From Methyloglobulus sp. (GTDB taxonomy: Bacteria > Pseudomonadota > Gammaproteobacteria > Methylococcales > Methylomonadaceae): a DNA stretch of 64,000 nucleotides. The stretch is taken from assembly GCA_013141505.1 (NCBI GenBank), contig JABFQX010000031.1:1-64000 (forward strand), given 5' to 3'. How positions within the stretch are numbered: the first letter of the stretch is position 1; each line of letters starts with the position of its first letter. A program made the translations under genes and the position numbers. Positions 43,149-53,774 of this stretch are shown here, one piece after another. The notes beneath the pieces were generated by a model. That model searched no databases. It was not told the DNA's origin and saw only the letters and a program-made list of their open reading frames with translations.

Positions 43149-45965
43149 CTAGCTGGTGACAATAAAACGCACTGCATCCAGCCTTATTTGTGCCGCCTGT
43201 ATGCTTTCATGCGCGAGCAAGGTCATATCCTTAAGATAATCAATCTCGTCAGCTTTGATGGACGGGTTAATTTTTTTCAGCCTGACCAGACGCTTGATTT
43301 CAGTCGTTTGCGATTCCAGCATGGTTTTGGTGGCCTCATTTATCAGGTTTTGCAGGTCATTTTTAGCGCTTTGTTCAGCAAGATTGAGCATTTTAGTAAT
43401 GTGTTGGCGCTGGTTGTTGACGAATCCGACGATTTGCTGCAAGTCAAATGATGAGCGATTTTCGACCAGACTGCGATGGTCTATGGCTTGGGTTTGATCC
43501 TTAAGGTGTTGGTCGATAAGGATACGAACTGGTGTTGCAGGTAGAAAACGGTTTACTTGTAATTCCAACGGTGCGCTGCATTCGACGATAAACAGGCATT
43601 CCAGCAAAAACTGGCCTGCCTTGAGTGCATTGTGGCGCACAATGCTGATGGCGGCATTGCCCGTCTCGCTGGACAGCACCAGATCCATTGCTGCACTGAC
43701 GGTGGGATGCTCCCACGTGTAAAATTGCATATCTTCCCTAGCCAGGGCGATTTGGCGATTGACGGTAACGGTAATGCCGTCTTCCTGCAAACCTGGAAAA
43801 TGCGAGACCCGCATGTGGTCGCCCGGTTTTATGATGAAGCAGTCAGGCGAGTGGAATTCAGTTTCAACGCCATAGCATTCAAATAGATCTTCCAGATAAG
43901 GCCAGAGACTGCCTTGTTTTTCCAGGATATTGACGTGGTCAATCAAGTCCATAGCAATGTCCTTACGGCAGGAATTGAGTTCCAGCAACAAATCGCGACC
44001 ATGCTGTAATTGCGTTTCAATTTCAGAATTGAGTTTTTTGGTTTTGGAGATCAGATCGGCGGTGTGTTCTGGGTTTTGATGTTGGAGAACAGCCAATAAG
44101 TCATCATGCAGAATGTCGGCAACCCGCGAGGCGGCGGAGCTGTTGCTGCGAAAAGCATCCAAACCTTCGTCATACCATTGGTATAAGATTGCTTCTTCAG
44201 ACTGTTCAATGTACGGGACGTGAATCTGGATGGTCTGCTTCTGGCCGATACGATCCAAACGACCGATACGTTGTTGCAATAAATCAGGGTTTGTCGGTAA
44301 ATCAAACAGGATGAGATGATGGGCAAACTGAAAATTGCGGCCTTCACTGCCAATTTCCGAGCATATTAATAATCGCGCCGGACTATCCCGGTCGGCAAAG
44401 TAGGCGGCGGCGCGGTCACGTTCGATGATGGTCATACCTTCATGGAAAACTGCAGCAGCAATGCCCGCCCGATTTTTTAAAGTTTGCTCCAAGGCGATAG
44501 CAGTGTGTGCGTGTTTGCAAATCAAAAGGGCTTTTTGTCCGGTAAGCTGTCTGACTGTTGCGACTAACCAAACATAGCGTGGATCGTTTTCCCAGTCATC
44601 AGGGTTAGCCTGTCCAGGTAAAGCATACGCATGACGTTCCCGCTCAGGAAAGCCACGCACAGTTTGTCGGGAATTCCTGAACAGAATCCTGCCCGTGCCA
44701 TGATGGTCGACCAGGATTTTGAGTAATGCGTCCCGTGCAGACGCTGATTCTTCTGGGTCATTGAGATTTTTCAATAACGTGCCAACATTATCTTCCTCAA
44801 GCAATTTGGCTAATTGCTGTTGCACATCTGTATTTAAAGGCTGATCACTTAAGAGTAATTTGGCGGCTTCGGCAACAGGCTCAAATTGTTTTTCTTCCTC
44901 CACAAAGGCAGAAAAACTAAAGAATCGATCCGCATCCAGCAACCGTAAACGGGCAAAATGGCTCTCTTGGCCTAATTGTTCCGGCGTTGCTGTCAACAGA
45001 ATCAAACTGGGCGAAAGTAAGCCCAGTTGTTCAACAAATTGGTATTCAGGGCTGGCGGCCTGTTCGCTCCATTCCAGGTGATGCGCTTCATCAACAATCA
45101 CCATATCCCAGTCTATCGCCAATGCTTGTTTTTGCCGGCTTGGATGGCGGGAGAAAAACTGTTGGCTGCACAAGATACATTGTTCATTGGCAAAAGGATT
45201 GTTGTGCAGGAAAGCATTGTCGTCGTCTTCTGCGTCAAAACCGCTATCCCCAGATTCTTCCAGGCAACGCACTTCATCGAAAATGCTAAAGCGCAGATTA
45301 AAGCGTCTGAGCATTTCCACCAGCCATTGATGTAACAAGCTCTCAGGGACAATAATCAATATGCGTTTGCTCAAACCATTAATGAGACGTTGGTGGAGAA
45401 TTAATCCGGCTTCAATGGTTTTGCCCAAGCCGACTTCATCGGCCAGCATAATTCTTGGTGCTGACCTATTGGCGGCTTCATGGGCAATGTAAAGTTGATG
45501 TTGAATGAGCGAAGTTCGACCACCGAACAGCCCCTTGACGGGGGATTGTTGATGTTGTTTTTGGTGTTGCCAAGTTTGGTAACGCAGCAAAAACCAGGCG
45601 TTTGGATCTATTTGTCCGGTAAACAGGCGATCCTGTGGTTTATTGAACTGGATGTTATGGTTCAGTTCAATTTCCTCCAGATGTATCTCCACTCCCGATT
45701 CGTCTTTGCCAACATAAGTCAGCAAACCTTCTTCTTCGATGATATTGACGACGGTGATCTTTTCTTCATCAACAGATTCGATGATGTCGCCAATCGCGAA
45801 CATCACGCGGGTAAGCGGTGCGTTGTCACTGGCGTAAATCCGTTTTTCATTGCTGGCTAAAAATAGCACAGTGACCCGCTTGTAAGCGACTTCAAGCACA
45901 AGCCCTAAGCCAAGTTCTGATTCATTGCTGCTAATCCAGCGTTGTCCGGGGATAAAATTATTCAT
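43149..45965 (-). CDS. rapA: RNA polymerase-associated helicase RapA
   Basis: 938 residues. N-terminal Tudor-like domains, SWI2/SNF2 ATPase with Walker A ADEVGLGKT (175-183) and DEAH (292-295), HLILFDLPTNPDLLQQRIGR (motif VI region), and a C-terminal domain. It recycles RNA polymerase during transcription. Length is typical of the gammaproteobacterial protein. Confidence 0.95.
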   Translation of the reverse strand: MNNFIPGQRWISSNESELGLGLVLEVAYKRVTVLFLASNEKRIYASDNAPLTRVMFAIGDIIESVDEEKITVVNIIEEEGLLTYVGKDESGVEIHLEEIELNHNIQFNKPQDRLFTGQIDPNAWFLLRYQTWQHQKQHQQSPVKGLFGGRTSLIQHQLYIAHEAANRSAPRIMLADEVGLGKTIEAGLILHQRLINGLSKRILIIVPESLLHQWLVEMLRRFNLRFSIFDEVRCLEESGDSGFDAEDDDNAFLHNNPFANEQCILCSQQFFSRHPSRQKQALAIDWDMVIVDEAHHLEWSEQAASPEYQFVEQLGLLSPSLILLTATPEQLGQESHFARLRLLDADRFFSFSAFVEEEKQFEPVAEAAKLLLSDQPLNTDVQQQLAKLLEEDNVGTLLKNLNDPEESASARDALLKILVDHHGTGRILFRNSRQTVRGFPERERHAYALPGQANPDDWENDPRYVWLVATVRQLTGQKALLICKHAHTAIALEQTLKNRAGIAAAVFHEGMTIIERDRAAAYFADRDSPARLLICSEIGSEGRNFQFAHHLILFDLPTNPDLLQQRIGRLDRIGQKQTIQIHVPYIEQSEEAILYQWYDEGLDAFRSNSSAASRVADILHDDLLAVLQHQNPEHTADLISKTKKLNSEIETQLQHGRDLLLELNSCRKDIAMDLIDHVNILEKQGSLWPYLEDLFECYGVETEFHSPDCFIIKPGDHMRVSHFPGLQEDGITVTVNRQIALAREDMQFYTWEHPTVSAAMDLVLSSETGNAAISIVRHNALKAGQFLLECLFIVECSAPLELQVNRFLPATPVRILIDQHLKDQTQAIDHRSLVENRSSFDLQQIVGFVNNQRQHITKMLNLAEQSAKNDLQNLINEATKTMLESQTTEIKRLVRLKKINPSIKADEIDYLKDMTLLAHESIQAAQIRLDAVRFIVTS

Positions 45966-46505
45966 TAGATGGTTGTTCGGGGTTTAAAAAATGTCAGGTG
46001 GTAATTATAGTTTGATCAGGTATTTTTGTTCCGTTTGCATCATTGCGAAACAAAATGCCAGACCGATTTTAGGTTTCAAGTCAAGTGCATAGCCAATTTG
46101 ATAATACGACCATTATACAGTGCTGGGGCGGCTTTATGAGTAACGATGCGTTGACAGGATTGTTTTATGTAATATGTTTTGCAACAAATGCTTAGGTGTA
46201 GACAATAAAGGATCAATCGATTCGTATTGCCTGTATTTGGGCTATAGCCTTAGTTTTATTGAGGTTGGGCAATAATCGCACGAAAAATTTATTTTCAAAT
46301 GCTCTGAAGGTTTAAGGGCCTGTTAAGTTCATTCTCTATATCATTGGATAGCATTTAAATAGCGGTCGGAGAAAATAAACTGGGTTTTGTATTTTATTTG
46401 GGTCGTTAAGCAAGCATTCATGTTCGATCAGTAAAATGACCACCAACGATAAAAAATAACTTTATTTAACCACTTTAAAAACAACGTAATAAAAAGGATG
46501 ACACG
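45966..46505. other. Intergenic region, no gene seen
   Basis: 540 nt between rapA (minus) and the His/Gly-rich gene (plus). AT-rich, only very short ORFs, no tRNA-like or strong hairpin structure that I can support. It presumably carries both promoters. Confidence 0.7.
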
Positions 46506-46940
46506 ATGAAAATAAAATATTTGATTCAATTAACGGCTGTCGCAATATTGTTTTCTAGCGCTGCATTTGCGGATGATGATGACTGGGGCAGGGGTGGTTA
46601 CGGTGGCGGATATGGCTACGGCGGTGGTTATGGTCATCATCACGGACACCATGGGCATCATGGGCATCGAGGATGGGGCGGCGGTTACAGGCAGCAAGTG
46701 AATAACTACTACCCGCAGCCGCAACAAAATTATTACTATCAACAACCACAACAGTATTATCCGCCACAACCACAATACAATGGTGGCGGTTATTACGACA
46801 ACCGTTCACATCAAGGTTTGGCAGGCGGTGTCGTGGGCACGGTATTTGGATATGAGCTGGGTAATGGAAACCCGCTGGCGGCCGGTCTAGGTGCAGCAGC
46901 AGGCTCGTTCTTGGGAAATGGAGCTGGTTGGCGCTACTAG
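46506..46940 (+). CDS. Secreted Gly/His/Tyr/Gln-rich protein with glycine-zipper end
   Basis: 144 residues. A signal peptide (IQLTAVAILFSSAAFA) is followed by an acidic patch DDDDWG, Gly-Tyr repeats, a His-rich stretch (GHHHGHHGHHGHRG) likely to bind metals, a Pro/Gln/Tyr segment and a C-terminal glycine zipper (GLAGGVVGTVFGYELG, AAGLGAAAGSFLG). AAGGATG precedes the start. I recognise no named family; the glycine zipper suggests outer membrane association. Confidence 0.75.
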   Translation: MKIKYLIQLTAVAILFSSAAFADDDDWGRGGYGGGYGYGGGYGHHHGHHGHHGHRGWGGGYRQQVNNYYPQPQQNYYYQQPQQYYPPQPQYNGGGYYDNRSHQGLAGGVVGTVFGYELGNGNPLAAGLGAAAGSFLGNGAGWRY

Positions 46941-46989
46941 GACGTAGCAGGAAAAGTCGTCAACTCGCCACGGAATAGGCACTATGAGA

Positions 46990-47036
46990 CCCGGCTTAGC
47001 TATTATAGCCAAGCTAAGCCGGGTTTCACTTTTTAT
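46990..47036 (+). terminator. Rho-independent terminator
   Basis: CCCGGCTTAGCT (46990-47001) pairs with AGCTAAGCCGGG (47012-47023), followed by TTTCACTTTTT. It ends the preceding His/Gly-rich gene. Confidence 0.8.
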
Positions 47037-47040
47037 TATA

Positions 47041-47262
47041 TTTGCTGGTCTGCATTCATTCGAAGAAGCCCCTTAAGATTTAAGCAAATAAGCCTAGTCG
47101 TCTAGTCACAAATAAAGTGAGGCCCAACTCACGTAACTGTTAAGACAGGCAAAAGAATGATTAAGATTGTTGATATCAGGTTGTTTTTGTTTTGCGGCAG
47201 GAAACTAAAAATGGATTAAACTTGCTTACTTAATCCTCGGCTTAATTAGGGAATCCATATCA
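47041..47262. other. Short intergenic region
   Basis: About 220 nt, AT-rich, no gene or clear structure. Confidence 0.6.
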
Positions 47263-48000
47263 ATGTCAGTAAGAAAATATAGTGTCCTTGTTACGGGTGT
47301 TTTGCTCGTGGTAGGTTGCGCGGAAACTTATCAACCCCGACACATCGAGGCGACAAGTATTCTTGCTGATTATTCGCTGATGCAAGAAGGCGATAAAGAT
47401 CAAGCCCTGATAGGCTATTGGAAAAAAGGTGTGGATTGGCGTATGTATGAAAAAATCATCATAACGCCTGTTGTTATCAGAAAATCCAAAGAACTCGCAC
47501 TGCAAGACATGACCCATGCCGACTACGAGTTAGTGAAGGAGTTGTTGGGCTACTGGATGCAGGAAGCGTTGAAGAAAGGTTTTAAGGTGGTTAATGATTC
47601 TGGTGCGGGTACGCTGACAACGCGATCTGTTATTACCGATATTAAGGCATCGCCCGATTTGAAGGCTAATTTGCCTTCGGCGGAATCGTCCGTGCGCGTT
47701 TTGTCTTCGCTAAAGCAGGTTATTGCCGGGAATGAATTTTTTTCCGATAAGGGCATTATCGAGACCACTATGACCGATTCAACGACAGGTGAGTTGTTGA
47801 TGGCGGCTTATTATGCCCATTCTGGTAAAAAAGCGTTGCTGGTTTTTGCCAATAAGCGGGCTGACATGGAGCAAACGTATAAATACTGGGCACCCCAGTT
47901 GAGTTATCGGCTTTGCCTTCATCAAGGCCGCCGTGATTGCCGCAGCCCTGAAGATGAATGGAAGGAAGAAGAGCAAAAAACAGAAGGACAGAAGCAATAG
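47263..48000 (+). CDS. DUF3313 lipoprotein
   Basis: 245 residues with a lipoprotein signal (VLLVVGC, lipidated Cys19). MEKIIITPVVIRK-type strand, YELVKELLGYWMQEALKKG, SVRVLSSLKQ and MTDSTTGELLMAAY match DUF3313, a family of outer membrane-targeted lipoproteins without known role. The extra C-terminal part is charged (EDEWKEEEQK). Convergent with the RND pump gene. Confidence 0.8.
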   Translation: MSVRKYSVLVTGVLLVVGCAETYQPRHIEATSILADYSLMQEGDKDQALIGYWKKGVDWRMYEKIIITPVVIRKSKELALQDMTHADYELVKELLGYWMQEALKKGFKVVNDSGAGTLTTRSVITDIKASPDLKANLPSAESSVRVLSSLKQVIAGNEFFSDKGIIETTMTDSTTGELLMAAYYAHSGKKALLVFANKRADMEQTYKYWAPQLSYRLCLHQGRRDCRSPEDEWKEEEQKTEGQKQ

Positions 48001-48013
48001 AATCCTGCAAATT

Positions 48014-51000
48014 TCAAGGTATCGCCTTGCCAAGCCATAGCCAAAATTTGGCAAATGAACCCTTAAGATCATCCAGATAAGTATAGGCCGCTGGAATAAC
48101 CAGCAAGCTGAGCAAGGTAGATGTCACCAGGCCACCCACAACAGCCACTGCCATTGGGCTTCGAAAAGACGTATCTGCGGCACCTAGGCCGATTGCAATC
48201 GGCAACATGCCCGCGCTCATGGCAATACTGGTCATAATAACGGGGCGGGCGCGTTTGTGGCAGGCATCAATCAAGGCATCGAATCGCGACATTCCGTAGT
48301 CGCGTCGAGCGACAATTGCATACTCAACTAATAGAATCGAGTTTTTGGTGGCAATGCCCATCAACATAATCAACCCAATAAGGGAAGGCATGGAAAAGCT
48401 CTTGTCGGCCAGTAACAAGCCCACAAAGCCGCCGCCAAAAGACAGAGGTAGCGCCACTAAAATGGTGATGGGTTGCAAAAAATCTTTAAATAGCAGCACT
48501 AAAACGATGAATATACACACCACGCCGATCAGCATGGCTAGGCCAAAACTGGTAAACAATTCGCCCATCATTTCGGCATCGCCTATGTTGATTTGTTTAA
48601 CACCCTGCGGTAGGTTTTGAATGCCCGGCAGTTTTTGCACGGCATTGGTGACATCGCCCAAGGGCGCGCCGGAGAGTTCAATTTCAAAGTTGATGTTCCT
48701 TGAGCGATCATAGCGGTCGATCACCGCAGGGCCACTTGAAAGCCCCAGTTTGGCAACTTGGCTCAACAAGACTGAACCACTGCCTGCTTTATTCGAGGGT
48801 ACTGTAAGCCGCTCCAGAACTGACATATCACGACGGCCATTTTCATTGAGCTTCACCATTATGGGTACTTGGCGTTGGGCGAGATTAAATTTTGGCAAAG
48901 ACATCTCATAATCGCCGACGGTAGCGATACGCAGTGTTTCGGCAATTGCAGCGGATGTTACGCCTAAATCTGCAGCCCTGGCAAAATCGGGTTTGACGGC
49001 AATTTCCGGCCTTACCAACGCAGCGCTGGAGGCTATGTTGCCAATGCCGGGAATAGTCCGTAGATCTTTCTCTACGGCACGTGCAGCCATATTCAAAGAT
49101 TGGGGGTCATCACCGCTCAGCACCAGGATATATTTTTCGCCAGAGCCGCCAAAGCCAACCTTGGTACGAACCCCCGGCAAGGTTTGTAATGCCACGCGGA
49201 TATTTTGTTCAATCACTTGCTTGCGTACCGGGCGGTCTTGGCGATCAGCCAGTATCACGGTCAGGCTGGCCTTACGCACTTCACTGCTGCCGCCGGCTGC
49301 AAAAATATCGTTCCCTACGTTCCCGTCGCCGATAGTGGTATAAATACTTTTTACGTAGGGTACATTTGCAACCAGTTTACGTGCTGCTTCTGCTGAGGCG
49401 CGGGTTTGCGCCAAGGTTGAACCCGGCGGCAATTCGACAAAGACCTGAGTTTGTGGATTGTCATCAGGCGGAATAAATCCTTGTGGCAGTAAGGGGATCA
49501 AAAGCAGGGAGCCGACAAAAAAAGCGATTGCCCCAGCTAAGGTGATTATTCGGTGGTTCAGGCACCATGCCGCAAGCCTAAGGTAGTGGCGCATTAACCA
49601 CCCATCCGGCAAAGGTTCATGCGGTTTTTCTTTCAACATGTACGCTGCCATCATAGGAGTCAGCATACGGGCTACTAATAAGGAAGCTAAAATAGCCAGG
49701 GTTGCCGTCCAACCGAACTGTTTAAAAAATCGTCCGGCGATACCGTCCATAAAAGCGGTTGGCAAGAAAACTGCGACCAAGGCGAAGGTGGTCGCTACGA
49801 CAGCCAAACCGATTTCTTCTGCCGCTTCCATAGCGGCCTCATAGGGTGTTTTGCCCATCCGTAGATGACGGACAATGTTTTCCACTTCAACAATAGCGTC
49901 ATCAACCAGGATACCGACGACCAAAGATAAGGCGAGTAAGGTCACGACATTCAGCGAAAACCCGAACAAATACATACCCAGAAAAGCCGGGATTACCGAC
50001 AGTGGCAAGGCAACTGCAGAAATAAATGTCGCCCGCCAGTCCCTTAAAAACAGCCAAACTACTAACACCGCCAGCAAAGCACCTTCATACAGCAAGGCCA
50101 TTGATGCCTGGAATTCTTCAGCGACAGGAGTGACAAAATTGAAGGCTTCCGTGAATTCAATGTCAGGATTGGCAGCACGTAATTCTGCCAGCACTTTTTG
50201 CACGCCCGCGCCCACGTCAATTTCGCTGGCGCCCCGGCTACGGGTGACTTCAAAGCCAACGACTGGTTTACCGTTCAGTAAAGCCAAGGAGCGCTGTTCA
50301 GCCACGCTATCCGTGATCGTAGCAATTTGTTCCAGACGAATACGCCGACCATCCGGCAGCGCCAATGACAGTGGCCGCAATTCTTCCACTGAAGCCACAT
50401 TGGCTAAGGTACGGACAGGCTGTTCGCCATTGCCAAGGTCAGTGCGTCCGCCAGAACTTTCCCGTTGTACGGCACGTAATTGGCGGGAAATATCGGCTGC
50501 GGTTACACCAAGAGACTCCAGTTTAATGGGATCCAAGGCAATAGTGACTTCCCTGCTTACACCGCCTACCCGTTGGACATTGCCGACACCGCGTACTGTC
50601 AGCAGACGCTTAGCAACTGTATCCTGGACAAACCAGGACAATGCTTCTTCATCCCTTTGTGCCGAAGCAACGGTGTAAGCCAGGACGGGCGAACCGGCAA
50701 GGTCCAGTTTGGTGATGACCGGATCGCGTAAGTCATCGGGTAAATCGGCGCGGACTTTGGACACGGCTGAACGGACATCGTCCAGTGCTTCTTGCACGGG
50801 CTTTTCCAGGCGAAATTGCGTAGTTAGAGTGACGCTGCCATCCTGTACCTTGGTGACGATATGTTTCAGGCTTTGCAGGGTTGCCAGGGAGTTTTCGATC
50901 TTTCGTGCGACATCAGTTTCCAGTTGTGATGGCGATGCCCCGGGCAGGCTGCAAGACACCGTGATTGTGGGCAAGTCCAAGTCAGGAAAGTTTTGGATCT

Positions 51001-51097
51001 TAATGGTTTTAAAGCAAAGTAGGCCACCTAAGGTCAGCAACACAAACAGCATGATGGCTGGAATGGGGTTGCGGATACACCAAGTAGAAAGATTCAT
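48014..51097 (-). CDS. RND efflux pump, inner membrane permease (HAE1-like)
   Basis: 1027 residues, AcrB-type. N-terminus LSTWCIRNPIPAIMLFVLL; porter domain SLPGASPSQLETDVARKIE; transmembrane motif LSLVVGILVDDAIVEVENI with the proton-relay Asp pair; second half GLIMLMGIATKNSILLVEYA. It exports drugs or hydrophobic compounds using the proton gradient. Overlaps the adaptor gene by 4 nt. Confidence 0.93.
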   Translation of the reverse strand: MNLSTWCIRNPIPAIMLFVLLTLGGLLCFKTIKIQNFPDLDLPTITVSCSLPGASPSQLETDVARKIENSLATLQSLKHIVTKVQDGSVTLTTQFRLEKPVQEALDDVRSAVSKVRADLPDDLRDPVITKLDLAGSPVLAYTVASAQRDEEALSWFVQDTVAKRLLTVRGVGNVQRVGGVSREVTIALDPIKLESLGVTAADISRQLRAVQRESSGGRTDLGNGEQPVRTLANVASVEELRPLSLALPDGRRIRLEQIATITDSVAEQRSLALLNGKPVVGFEVTRSRGASEIDVGAGVQKVLAELRAANPDIEFTEAFNFVTPVAEEFQASMALLYEGALLAVLVVWLFLRDWRATFISAVALPLSVIPAFLGMYLFGFSLNVVTLLALSLVVGILVDDAIVEVENIVRHLRMGKTPYEAAMEAAEEIGLAVVATTFALVAVFLPTAFMDGIAGRFFKQFGWTATLAILASLLVARMLTPMMAAYMLKEKPHEPLPDGWLMRHYLRLAAWCLNHRIITLAGAIAFFVGSLLLIPLLPQGFIPPDDNPQTQVFVELPPGSTLAQTRASAEAARKLVANVPYVKSIYTTIGDGNVGNDIFAAGGSSEVRKASLTVILADRQDRPVRKQVIEQNIRVALQTLPGVRTKVGFGGSGEKYILVLSGDDPQSLNMAARAVEKDLRTIPGIGNIASSAALVRPEIAVKPDFARAADLGVTSAAIAETLRIATVGDYEMSLPKFNLAQRQVPIMVKLNENGRRDMSVLERLTVPSNKAGSGSVLLSQVAKLGLSSGPAVIDRYDRSRNINFEIELSGAPLGDVTNAVQKLPGIQNLPQGVKQINIGDAEMMGELFTSFGLAMLIGVVCIFIVLVLLFKDFLQPITILVALPLSFGGGFVGLLLADKSFSMPSLIGLIMLMGIATKNSILLVEYAIVARRDYGMSRFDALIDACHKRARPVIMTSIAMSAGMLPIAIGLGAADTSFRSPMAVAVVGGLVTSTLLSLLVIPAAYTYLDDLKGSFAKFWLWLGKAIP

Positions 51098-52221
51098 TCT
51101 TTGATTACCCTGACGTTGTCGCCATCAGCCAGGAAAGCGGCACCGCTGGCGACCAATCGGTCGTCCGGCTTGATGCCAGCAAGTATTTCAAAGCGATCAG
51201 CGGTTCTTCTGCCTAACTGTACTTTGATTTGAGATACTTTTGCTTGTTCGCCGTTTTGGTCACTTAAGCGAAAAACATAGCTATAGCCTTCTCGCAAAGA
51301 CAAGGCTTCTTGGGGTATCGTCAGTGCCGAGCTACTACCCAGATTAAATTTGCCTTCGCCAAACATCCCTACGCGAATGCCTTTTTGTGCTGCTTCAGGC
51401 AAATCGACGTAGACTAGGCCATTGCGGGTTTGTGCATCCAGGGTGGGTGCCAGATAACGGATGGTGCCTTCAACATCCGCAACGTTGGGTATTTGCATAA
51501 GCACTTTAAGGCCAATTCGTAATTGTGCCATTTCCTGGGCAGTGACTTCCCCGCGCCATTCCAAGCGATGTTGGCGAATTAAGCGGAACAATTCCTGACC
51601 GGGAGAAGCCACCGCGCCTAGGCTGGCAGTACGAGAAGAAATAACACCGCTATCGGTTGCAACAACACGGGTGTACTTGTGCCGCAAGAGTTGGCTGTTC
51701 AATTGTGCTTTTGCCGAGGCTACCTTTGCGGCCGCAGTTTTTTCGCCAGTTAAGTATTGGCTGACTTGCTGGGCACTGAGCGCGCCAGAGTTGATAATCA
51801 GTTTTGCCTTACTTACGTTCAGGTGGGCTTCGGACAGGTTTGCTTGTGCTTCTGCCAATGCTGCTCTGCTTTGGGCTATATCGGCTAAGACGCTTTCATC
51901 AGCAAAAACAGCGAGGACTTGCCCTTTACGAACGGTTTCGCCGACATCGACGTTCACTTCTTTCAAACGTAAACCACTAATTTCAGCGCCGATGATAGCT
52001 TCTTGCCATGCTGCTACTGAACCGTTTGCCGTCACATTCATCGGGATGTCGATAGTGGTTGGTTGAGTAACCCTAACATTAAGGGCGGGGCGGGCGGTAA
52101 CTACAGCATCAGTTTTTGTGCTGGTGATATTATTGTGGCCAACAAAAAAACCGAAACCAATAACTGCGCTTAATGCGACTAGAGAAATTATCACAATCCT
52201 GTTTTTGTCCATGCCTGTCAT
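51094..52221 (-). CDS. RND efflux periplasmic adaptor
   Basis: 375 residues, one N-terminal membrane anchor (IVIISLVALSAVIGFGFFVG). Lipoyl-like halves (GAEISGLRLKEVNVDVGETVRKGQ), a short helical hairpin and a beta-barrel (GLKVLMQIPNVADVEGTIRYLAP) in order. Joins pump to outer membrane channel. Overlaps both neighbours by 4 nt. Confidence 0.92.
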   Translation of the reverse strand: MTGMDKNRIVIISLVALSAVIGFGFFVGHNNITSTKTDAVVTARPALNVRVTQPTTIDIPMNVTANGSVAAWQEAIIGAEISGLRLKEVNVDVGETVRKGQVLAVFADESVLADIAQSRAALAEAQANLSEAHLNVSKAKLIINSGALSAQQVSQYLTGEKTAAAKVASAKAQLNSQLLRHKYTRVVATDSGVISSRTASLGAVASPGQELFRLIRQHRLEWRGEVTAQEMAQLRIGLKVLMQIPNVADVEGTIRYLAPTLDAQTRNGLVYVDLPEAAQKGIRVGMFGEGKFNLGSSSALTIPQEALSLREGYSYVFRLSDQNGEQAKVSQIKVQLGRRTADRFEILAGIKPDDRLVASGAAFLADGDNVRVIKE

Positions 52222-53774
52222 CCTTGAGATTCGTTATTGCGATGAGTGGATAAATCTGTACTTTCATGGCTTCGCTTTTCTAAAGGCTGTGTCGTAGTTG
52301 CCCTTACTTTAGGGTTCACTGTGTCATCATCCTGCCAACTACCCCCAGCAGCCCGATACAAGGCAATCCAGGCGCTGACCCTTTCCTGTTCCAGTTCTTT
52401 TAAAGATAAATCCGCAGCTACCTTGTTTCTTCGAGCCGTTTCCACATCAATCAAGTTTCCCAGGCCGACTTCAAATAATTTCTGATATGACTCAAAACTG
52501 GTTGTATAACCGGTCACTGCGGCTACTGCATGGGGCAAACGCAACTCGACACTATGCAAACGTACCAATGCTTCTTCCACCTCTTTAATCGCTGTTCTGG
52601 CAGTGGCGCGGTATTGGCTGAGCGCCGCTTCATATTGGGCTTTGGCGGCATCCACTTTAGCTGCCCGTTTACCGGCATCAAACAATGGCAGGCTGATCGT
52701 CGGACCGATAGACCATGTTTCCGCAAGCGTCAAGGCTGCACCATTAATGTTCTGCAATACTGGCGTGATGTTTCCAGACAAACTGACTTTCGGGAAACGA
52801 TTGGCTTGTTCCACACCGATCTTGGCGCTTGCTTCAGCCATATCTCGCTCAGCGGCAGCGACATCGGGTCGCTGCTGTAAAATAGTGGCAGGTATGGCAT
52901 CAATCTGGAATGAGGGCGGACTGGGTAATGTGGCGACTTGTGTCGGCGCAACTGCCAGTAATCGGCGTAATTCGGGTTCATTGATAGCGGTTATCGCAAC
53001 CAGCCCTTTGATGGATCGTTCACATTGCCCTTGCCGTTGTATGAGTATTTTATTGCCTTCGGCGGCACTTGCATTGGCTAGGGCAACTTCTGCCGGACTG
53101 CGAAAACCTGCATTGCCAGCGATAGCTAAGAGTTCTGCTGAAGCCTCACGAGAGCTGGCATCAGACTGCGCCAGTTGCACCTGGATTTCACAATAGCGGA
53201 AGGCAAGGTAGGCATCGGCAACTTCCGCCGCGACGGCAACGCGGGCATCATGCCAGGATGCATTGCTAGATTCTAGATGACTATGGCTGGCTTCCTGTTG
53301 TCTGGCTAAGCCGCCAAACAGGTCGATTTCCCAGCTCGATTGGAAACCTATCTGATATTGGCTGCGCTTAAAGGGTGTGCCACCAAAGGAAAAATTAGAA
53401 CGGCTGGCAGCTAAGTTGGCATCTAAACTGGGCAAAAATTGGGAATCAGTTCCTATCAGGTCAGTTCTCGCTTGCTCAATGCGGGCTTTAGCATTGGCTA
53501 CCGAGGCGCTTTCTTTTTGTGCTGCATCGAGTAAGCGATTGAGGGCAATATCGTTAAAACCTGCCCACCAGTTTTTTAACGACAATACCTTGCCACCGTG
53601 TGCGACCGGCGTTTGCACAACTGGCATTGCGGCGTTCCAGCGGCTTGGTGTTGGCAAGATAGGCTTTCGATAATCGGAGCCGACTGTGGTCAGCCAGCCA
53701 CCTTTAAGTGTACAGCCGGAGAGTAGCCAAACCACAATAACCAGGCAGATAAAATTAATGTTAATTATTTTCAA
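52218..53774 (-). CDS. Outer membrane efflux lipoprotein, NodT/TolC family
   Basis: 518 residues with a lipobox (VVWLLSGC, Cys21). Two internal OEP repeats: WWAGFNDIALNRLLDAA, AKARIEQARTDLIGTDSQFLPSL, and AKIGVEQANRFPKVSLSGN, VDAAKAQYEAALSQYRATAR. Typical NodT-family channel. The last 30 residues are charged and polar. Part of the TetR-controlled efflux operon. Confidence 0.92.
   Translation of the reverse strand: MKIININFICLVIVVWLLSGCTLKGGWLTTVGSDYRKPILPTPSRWNAAMPVVQTPVAHGGKVLSLKNWWAGFNDIALNRLLDAAQKESASVANAKARIEQARTDLIGTDSQFLPSLDANLAASRSNFSFGGTPFKRSQYQIGFQSSWEIDLFGGLARQQEASHSHLESSNASWHDARVAVAAEVADAYLAFRYCEIQVQLAQSDASSREASAELLAIAGNAGFRSPAEVALANASAAEGNKILIQRQGQCERSIKGLVAITAINEPELRRLLAVAPTQVATLPSPPSFQIDAIPATILQQRPDVAAAERDMAEASAKIGVEQANRFPKVSLSGNITPVLQNINGAALTLAETWSIGPTISLPLFDAGKRAAKVDAAKAQYEAALSQYRATARTAIKEVEEALVRLHSVELRLPHAVAAVTGYTTSFESYQKLFEVGLGNLIDVETARRNKVAADLSLKELEQERVSAWIALYRAAGGSWQDDDTVNPKVRATTTQPLEKRSHESTDLSTHRNNESQG

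Noticed and set aside
45966..46505. Possible small RNA or tRNA in the 540-nt gap
   Set aside because: I could not find a cloverleaf, strong hairpin with T-run or other support by eye.
49875..50678. 267-codon plus-strand ORF inside the RND pump gene
   Set aside because: It is a Ser/Thr-rich antisense shadow of a well-conserved pump gene, with no start signals.
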